Positions 23,261 to 27,289 of a stretch of 27,289 bases of DNA are shown here, in pieces; the stretch's first letter is position 1, and every line of letters begins with the position of its first letter. The position numbers were made by a program, and so were the translations under genes. Source of the DNA: JBOHBN01 sp050698355 (GTDB lineage Bacteria > Actinomycetota > Actinomycetes > Streptosporangiales > WHST01); the NCBI GenBank assembly GCA_050698355.1, contig JBOHBN010000151.1, forward strand, positions 1-27,289, given 5' to 3'. The notes under the pieces are model-generated. The model was given only the letters and a program-made list of their open reading frames with translations, searched no databases and was not told where the DNA came from.

Positions 23261-24439
23261 ATGTCACCCACGGCACGCAGCGAGGGCTTCACGGCCGCCG
23301 GACGCGAGGGACTGCACGCGGCCGCGCAACGTCCGGTCGATGACGGCCTGGTTCCAGGCCTGGTCGCGTTGGCGTCCCGGGGCGCAGAGGCACACGTGGA
23401 GGCGCTGGGAACCCTGGCGGTCGGCGGCGAGCCCGTGGCGCGGGACGCCATCTTCCGGATCGCCTCGACCACCAAGCCGATCACCGCGGCGGCCACGCTC
23501 GCCCTCGTCGCGGAAGGACTACTGGACCTGGACGCCCCCGTCGACCGGCTACTGCCCGAACTCGAGGGCCGGCGTGTGCTGCGGCAAGTGGACGGTGCGA
23601 TCGATGACACCGTGCCTGCCAGCCGCCCGATAACAACCCGCGACCTGCTGACGTTCACCTTCGGTTTCGGGATGTCAATCGACATGTTCACTGCGGTGGA
23701 ACCTTGGCCGGTCGTGGAAGCGACGCAGGCACTCAACCTGGCCGCCATCGGCCCGCCTGACCCGAGCATCCCGCACGACTCCGATAGTTGGATCGCGGCT
23801 CTGGCCAGCCTTCCGCTGTTGGCGCAACCCGGCGAACGCTGGCTGTACAACACCGGCGCCCAGGTGCTGGGGGTGCTCCTGGCCCGAGCCGCGGGCCAGA
23901 CGTTCGCCGAGGTGTTGCGTATGCGGATATTCGAACCGCTGGGCATGCGCGACACCGGCTTCTACACACCGCATCACGACCGTCTCGCCACCGCCTACCA
24001 GCCCACACCCGATGGCCTGGCGGTACACGACGGACCCGATGGGGTGTGGAGCCGGCCTCCGGCGTTCTGCGATGGCGCAGCGGGCCTGGTCTCTACCGCG
24101 GATGATCTGCTCGCGTTCGCCCGGATGCTGTTGCGCGGCGGCTCGCCGGTTCTGCCTCGGCACGCGGTCTCCGCGATGACGACCGACCAGCTCAGCCCGT
24201 CGCAGAAGGCGTACGGCGCACTTGTCCCCGGTTTCTTCGTCGAGAACTCGTGGGGACTCGGTCAGGCCGTGTATGCCAGCGGCGCGTACGGGTGGGACGG
24301 CGGGCTGGGTACGACCTGGCTGGTCGACCCGCGCCGCGACCTCACCATGATCGTGCTGACCCAGCGCATGTTCGAGAGCCCCCAGCCGCCACAGCTCCAT
24401 CGCGACTTGCAAGCTGCGGCGTATGCCGGCCTCGCCTGA
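23261..24439 (+). CDS. Serine hydrolase, class C beta-lactamase/esterase family
   Basis: A 392-aa protein of the beta-lactamase-like serine hydrolase family. The SxxK motif is RIASTTKP with Ser69 and Lys72. Tyr196 in RWLYNTGAQVLGVLLARAAG occupies the place of the catalytic Tyr, though YNT replaces the common YSN. The third motif is GWDGGLGT. Other stretches are LLTFTFGFGM, FEPLGMRDTGFYTP and GLVSTADDLLAFARMLL. No signal peptide is seen, so it is probably a cytoplasmic esterase or peptidase-like hydrolase rather than a resistance enzyme. GAGGGAG lies before ATG 23261. About 235 bp upstream are non-coding and contain a TTGACA at about 23142. Its stop is one base from the convergent GNAT remnant. 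Confidence 0.88.
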   Translation: MSPTARSEGFTAAGREGLHAAAQRPVDDGLVPGLVALASRGAEAHVEALGTLAVGGEPVARDAIFRIASTTKPITAAATLALVAEGLLDLDAPVDRLLPELEGRRVLRQVDGAIDDTVPASRPITTRDLLTFTFGFGMSIDMFTAVEPWPVVEATQALNLAAIGPPDPSIPHDSDSWIAALASLPLLAQPGERWLYNTGAQVLGVLLARAAGQTFAEVLRMRIFEPLGMRDTGFYTPHHDRLATAYQPTPDGLAVHDGPDGVWSRPPAFCDGAAGLVSTADDLLAFARMLLRGGSPVLPRHAVSAMTTDQLSPSQKAYGALVPGFFVENSWGLGQAVYASGAYGWDGGLGTTWLVDPRRDLTMIVLTQRMFESPQPPQLHRDLQAAAYAGLA

Positions 24440-24440
24440 C

Positions 24441-24761
24441 TTACCTCCTCCGTTCAGTAAGGGTGTAAAGGTTGCGGATGTCGCCCGCTACGGGCACCTG
24501 CTTCCAGAAGGTGAAACCGAGCTCGCGGCAGACATTTTGCGAGGCAACGTTCTGCGGGTCGATGAGGACCAGCAGTTCTCCCGCGTATGTCTGATGAGCC
24601 TTGGCCAGCAGGGCCTCGTTGCAGAAGAGTTCGGCGAAGCGGTGCCAGTCAGCCTCCCGAGGTGGGCGAACCAGGAGACGCGCGGTCGCTACGACGCCCG
24701 GATCCGAGGCAGGCACACATCCTCCCGCATTCGCGCCGCGTTGCGTTACGTAACAGCGCAC
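24441..24761 (-). pseudogene. GNAT acetyltransferase remnant with internal deletion
   Basis: The minus strand encodes 106 residues that join the start and the end of a RimJ-like acetyltransferase. VATARLLVRPPREADWHRFAEL is the usual N-terminal strand and helix. It is followed almost at once by LIDPQNVASQNVCRELGFTF, the usual C-terminal acetyl-CoA-domain helix. The central part, with the Q/RxxGxG/A acetyl-CoA loop, is missing, about 80-90 residues short of a full protein of about 170. I read this as an in-frame deletion that left a dead gene. A short functional protein is unlikely. It is convergent with the serine hydrolase gene. Confidence 0.7.
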
Positions 24762-24779
24762 TGCCCTGGCTGGACGCAG

Positions 24780-25382
24780 CTACACGGGCGGCGCCGGGTC
24801 GTACTGGATGCCCTTGCGTACCTCGCGTGCGCGCTCGGGCGACGCGAGCCGGCTGACCAGGTGCAGCGCCATGTCGATCCCCGCGGAGATGCCGGCCGAG
24901 GTGACGACGTCGCCGTCATCGACGAACCGCTCGTCGCCGCGGACGTCGATAGTGGAGTCGAGCTCGTGCAGAAGGTCGAGCGAGCGCCAGTGGGTGGTGG
25001 CCGGCCTGCCTCGCAACAGGCCCGCCGCGGCGTACACGAGGGAGCCGGTGCAGACGCTGGTCAGCAACGGCACCGCCTGCCGCTGATCGCGTACCCAGTC
25101 GAGGTGCGCGTCGTCGCGGAGCTGGGGGCGGGTGCCCTGTCCGCCCGGGTGCAGGAGAACGTCGAGGTCCGGGGCGTCGGCGAAGCTGTGGTGCGCTTCT
25201 ACGGTCAGGCCCTTGGCACAGTGCACGGCGCCGCCGTCGCGGGACAGGCACGACACCTCGTACCCGTTCTGCGGGTACATGCGCGTCCAGAAGGCGAACA
25301 CCTCCCACGGGCCGATCGCATCCAGCTCCTCGACGCCGTCGAACAACACGATCCCGATCTCGCGGGTGTTGTCATGGGGCAT
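24780..25382 (-). CDS. DJ-1/PfpI family protein, isonitrile hydratase-like
   Basis: From ATG 25382 the protein has 200 residues. It shows IGIVLFDGVEELDAIGPWEVFAFW, LHPGGQGTRPQL and the nucleophile region LLTSVCTGSLVYAAAGLLRGRPATTHW with Cys111 at the elbow, and a C-terminal TSAGISAGIDMALHLVSRL. The SVCTGS, ATTHW and DAIGPWEV patterns are those of the cyclohexyl-isocyanide hydratase branch, though many such proteins have unknown substrates. The frame is open upstream to 25517 but that part has no family similarity. It lies between two GNAT remnants. Confidence 0.88.
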   Translation of the reverse strand: MPHDNTREIGIVLFDGVEELDAIGPWEVFAFWTRMYPQNGYEVSCLSRDGGAVHCAKGLTVEAHHSFADAPDLDVLLHPGGQGTRPQLRDDAHLDWVRDQRQAVPLLTSVCTGSLVYAAAGLLRGRPATTHWRSLDLLHELDSTIDVRGDERFVDDGDVVTSAGISAGIDMALHLVSRLASPERAREVRKGIQYDPAPPV

Positions 25383-25461
25383 ACGTCGATCCAACCACGG
25401 ACCGGCGATGACAAAGTCAACTCCGGTCGTTGAACAACGTAGCTTCGTCGAGTGATTGTGA

Positions 25462-25608
25462 GTACTGGCCAAGGTCGTACGTGTACGTCTTCGCGATCTG
25501 CAGCGCCGCGATGACAACGTGGCATCCCGTCGGATTCTGGAGCGGGCCGGGTTCAGCCAGGTCGCTGCCGACGATGAGCTACTTCACTATGAGGCCCGGC
25601 TTGGGTAA
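25462..25608 (+). pseudogene. C-terminal fragment of a GNAT acetyltransferase
   Basis: On the plus strand, after an in-frame stop at 25459-25461, the frame reads to a TAA at 25606 and includes DDNVASRRILERAGFSQVAADDELLHYEARLG. The NxASxRxLExxGF pattern is the typical last helix of GNAT enzymes. There is no start codon with a ribosome site and no N-terminal domain, so this is a remnant. The sequence between 25383 and 25461 contains nothing I recognise. Confidence 0.65.
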
Positions 25609-25650
25609 AGACGGGGTAGCGACTCGCCTGTGACCTGCGGTGATAGGAGA

Positions 25651-25722
25651 GCCGGCGCCCGGATTCGAACCGAGAACCGCCTGTTTACAAGACAGGTGCG
25701 CTGCCAGTTGCGCCACGCCGGC
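25651..25722 (-). tRNA. tRNA-Thr(UGU)
   Basis: On the minus strand the 72-nt cloverleaf is complete: acceptor GCCGGCG paired with CGCCGGC, D-stem GCGC/GCGC, anticodon stem CCTGT/ACAGG with loop CTTGTAA (anticodon TGT, reading ACA), five-base variable loop, T-stem CTCGG/CCGGG with one G-T pair, and loop TTCGAAT. CCA is not encoded. Confidence 0.95.
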
Positions 25723-25786
25723 GAGATGACACCACGGTACCCAACGAGCCGCCGCGTACGCGGGCGACCTCCTTGCGGAGTTCGGG

Positions 25787-25792
25787 TACGGT
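25787..25792 (+). promoter_or_regulatory. Candidate leaderless -10 box for the kinase gene
   Basis: TACGGT (TANNNT type) ends six bases before ATG 25799, which has no Shine-Dalgarno sequence. The spacing fits a leaderless transcript. Confidence 0.35.
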
Positions 25793-25798
25793 GCTGGC

Positions 25799-26779
<981 letters not shown>

Positions 26780-26793
26780 CCGCTACGTCATCG

Positions 26794-27289
26794 TCATCGC
26801 GTCGCCGTGAACGCGACGACGTGTGCGAGGTCGTGTCGTTCGGCGTTGCCCAGCGCGGAGCGTAGCTCCTCCTCGATACGCCCCAGCGCATGCTCGGGCA
26901 GGGCGAATCGCCGGGCCATGCGGGACGCCTGCGTACCGCCGTGCCAGGACACGACGAGCCGGCCGCCGGGTCGCAGCAACCTGCGCATCTCCTGCAAGCC
27001 TGCGGCAAGGTCGGGCCACATCGGCACGTTGTTCGCCGATACGACGAGGTCGGCGCAGCCGTCGGCGAGGCCCGTCGACTCCGCGTCACCGATGCGGAGG
27101 TCGGCGCGACCGTCGCGCGCCGCCGCTGCATTGCGCCGGCGCGCCATCGCGTGCATCCGCTCCGACGGGTCGACGCCGCGTACATGCGCGCCGCGGGAAA
27201 GCAACGCCTGCGCCAGCGTCCCCGGCCCGTAGCCGACCTCGACGACGTCGCGGCCGGCCACGTCACCGACCAGGGACAGCACATCGGAC
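26794..27289 (-). CDS. Class I SAM-dependent methyltransferase, start cut by window edge
   Basis: The minus strand is open from the right edge to a TGA at 26794, about 165 codons. The SAM-binding motif I is VVEVGYGPGTLAQALL, then GAHVRGVDPSERMHAMARRR for motif II, DLVVSANNVPMWPD and LLRPGGRLVVSWHG for the later strands. The visible part contains the whole Rossmann core and the C-terminal region, so only the first residues are probably missing. A GTG at 27282 is in frame, but homologues would usually start earlier. The substrate is unknown. It is convergent with the kinase, with 14 bp between the two stops. Confidence 0.85.
   Translation of the reverse strand, partial: SDVLSLVGDVAGRDVVEVGYGPGTLAQALLSRGAHVRGVDPSERMHAMARRRNAAAARDGRADLRIGDAESTGLADGCADLVVSANNVPMWPDLAAGLQEMRRLLRPGGRLVVSWHGGTQASRMARRFALPEHALGRIEEELRSALGNAERHDLAHVVAFTATR

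Noticed and set aside
23041..24791. A 14-bp identical sequence at 23041-23054 and 24778-24791 (AGCTACACGGGCGG).
   Set aside because: It is short, in direct orientation, GC-rich and without longer flanking similarity or a target-site pattern; one copy includes the stop codon of the DJ-1/PfpI gene. Chance is adequate.

Overview
The window is about 27 kb of high-GC DNA. It has GTG starts, ATGA/GTGA gene overlaps, candidate leaderless promoters and a binding-protein-dependent sugar importer with no ATPase gene beside it. This points to a filamentous or soil-type actinomycete chromosome; I cannot name the genus.

Positions 1-15,098 look like one catabolic locus for methylamine (or another N-methyl amine) through the N-methylglutamate pathway. 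On the minus strand, downstream of a GntR/FadR-type regulator, lie the three subunits of a split glutamate-synthase-like enzyme (MgsA amidotransferase, MgsB GXGXG, MgsC FMN domain), a glutamine-synthetase-like ligase (GmaS type) and an APC permease cut by the left edge. On the plus strand, divergent from the GntR gene, lie an HTH-cupin regulator and then the four subunits of a heterotetrameric sarcosine-oxidase-like enzyme in the order B-D-A-G (MgdABCD type). These are followed by formate-THF ligase, an FchA/cyclodeaminase-like protein and a FolD-like protein. Read together: the ligase makes gamma-glutamylmethylamide, the Mgs enzyme makes N-methylglutamate, the Mgd enzyme returns glutamate and passes the C1 unit to tetrahydrofolate, and the last three enzymes oxidise methylene-THF to formate with ATP formation. 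The FolD-like protein lacks all three residues of the usual cyclohydrolase site, so the FchA-like protein probably supplies that step. Two near-identical 44-bp palindromes follow the fhs and folD stop codons.

Positions 15,191-16,717 hold a strong bidirectional terminator and then, convergent to folD, the pxpB-pxpC pair of 5-oxoprolinase without pxpA. Positions 16,780-20,074 hold a large inverted repeat and a CUT1-type sugar ABC transporter (lipoprotein and two permeases). After this come ordinary genes: a quinone-oxidoreductase-like MDR protein, a four-helix membrane protein, an isochorismate synthase and a class-C beta-lactamase-like serine hydrolase.

Positions 24,441-25,722 are a worn segment: two broken GNAT acetyltransferase remnants around a DJ-1/PfpI gene, next to tRNA-Thr(UGU). 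The window ends with a soluble Ser/Thr protein kinase and a convergent SAM-dependent methyltransferase cut by the right edge.
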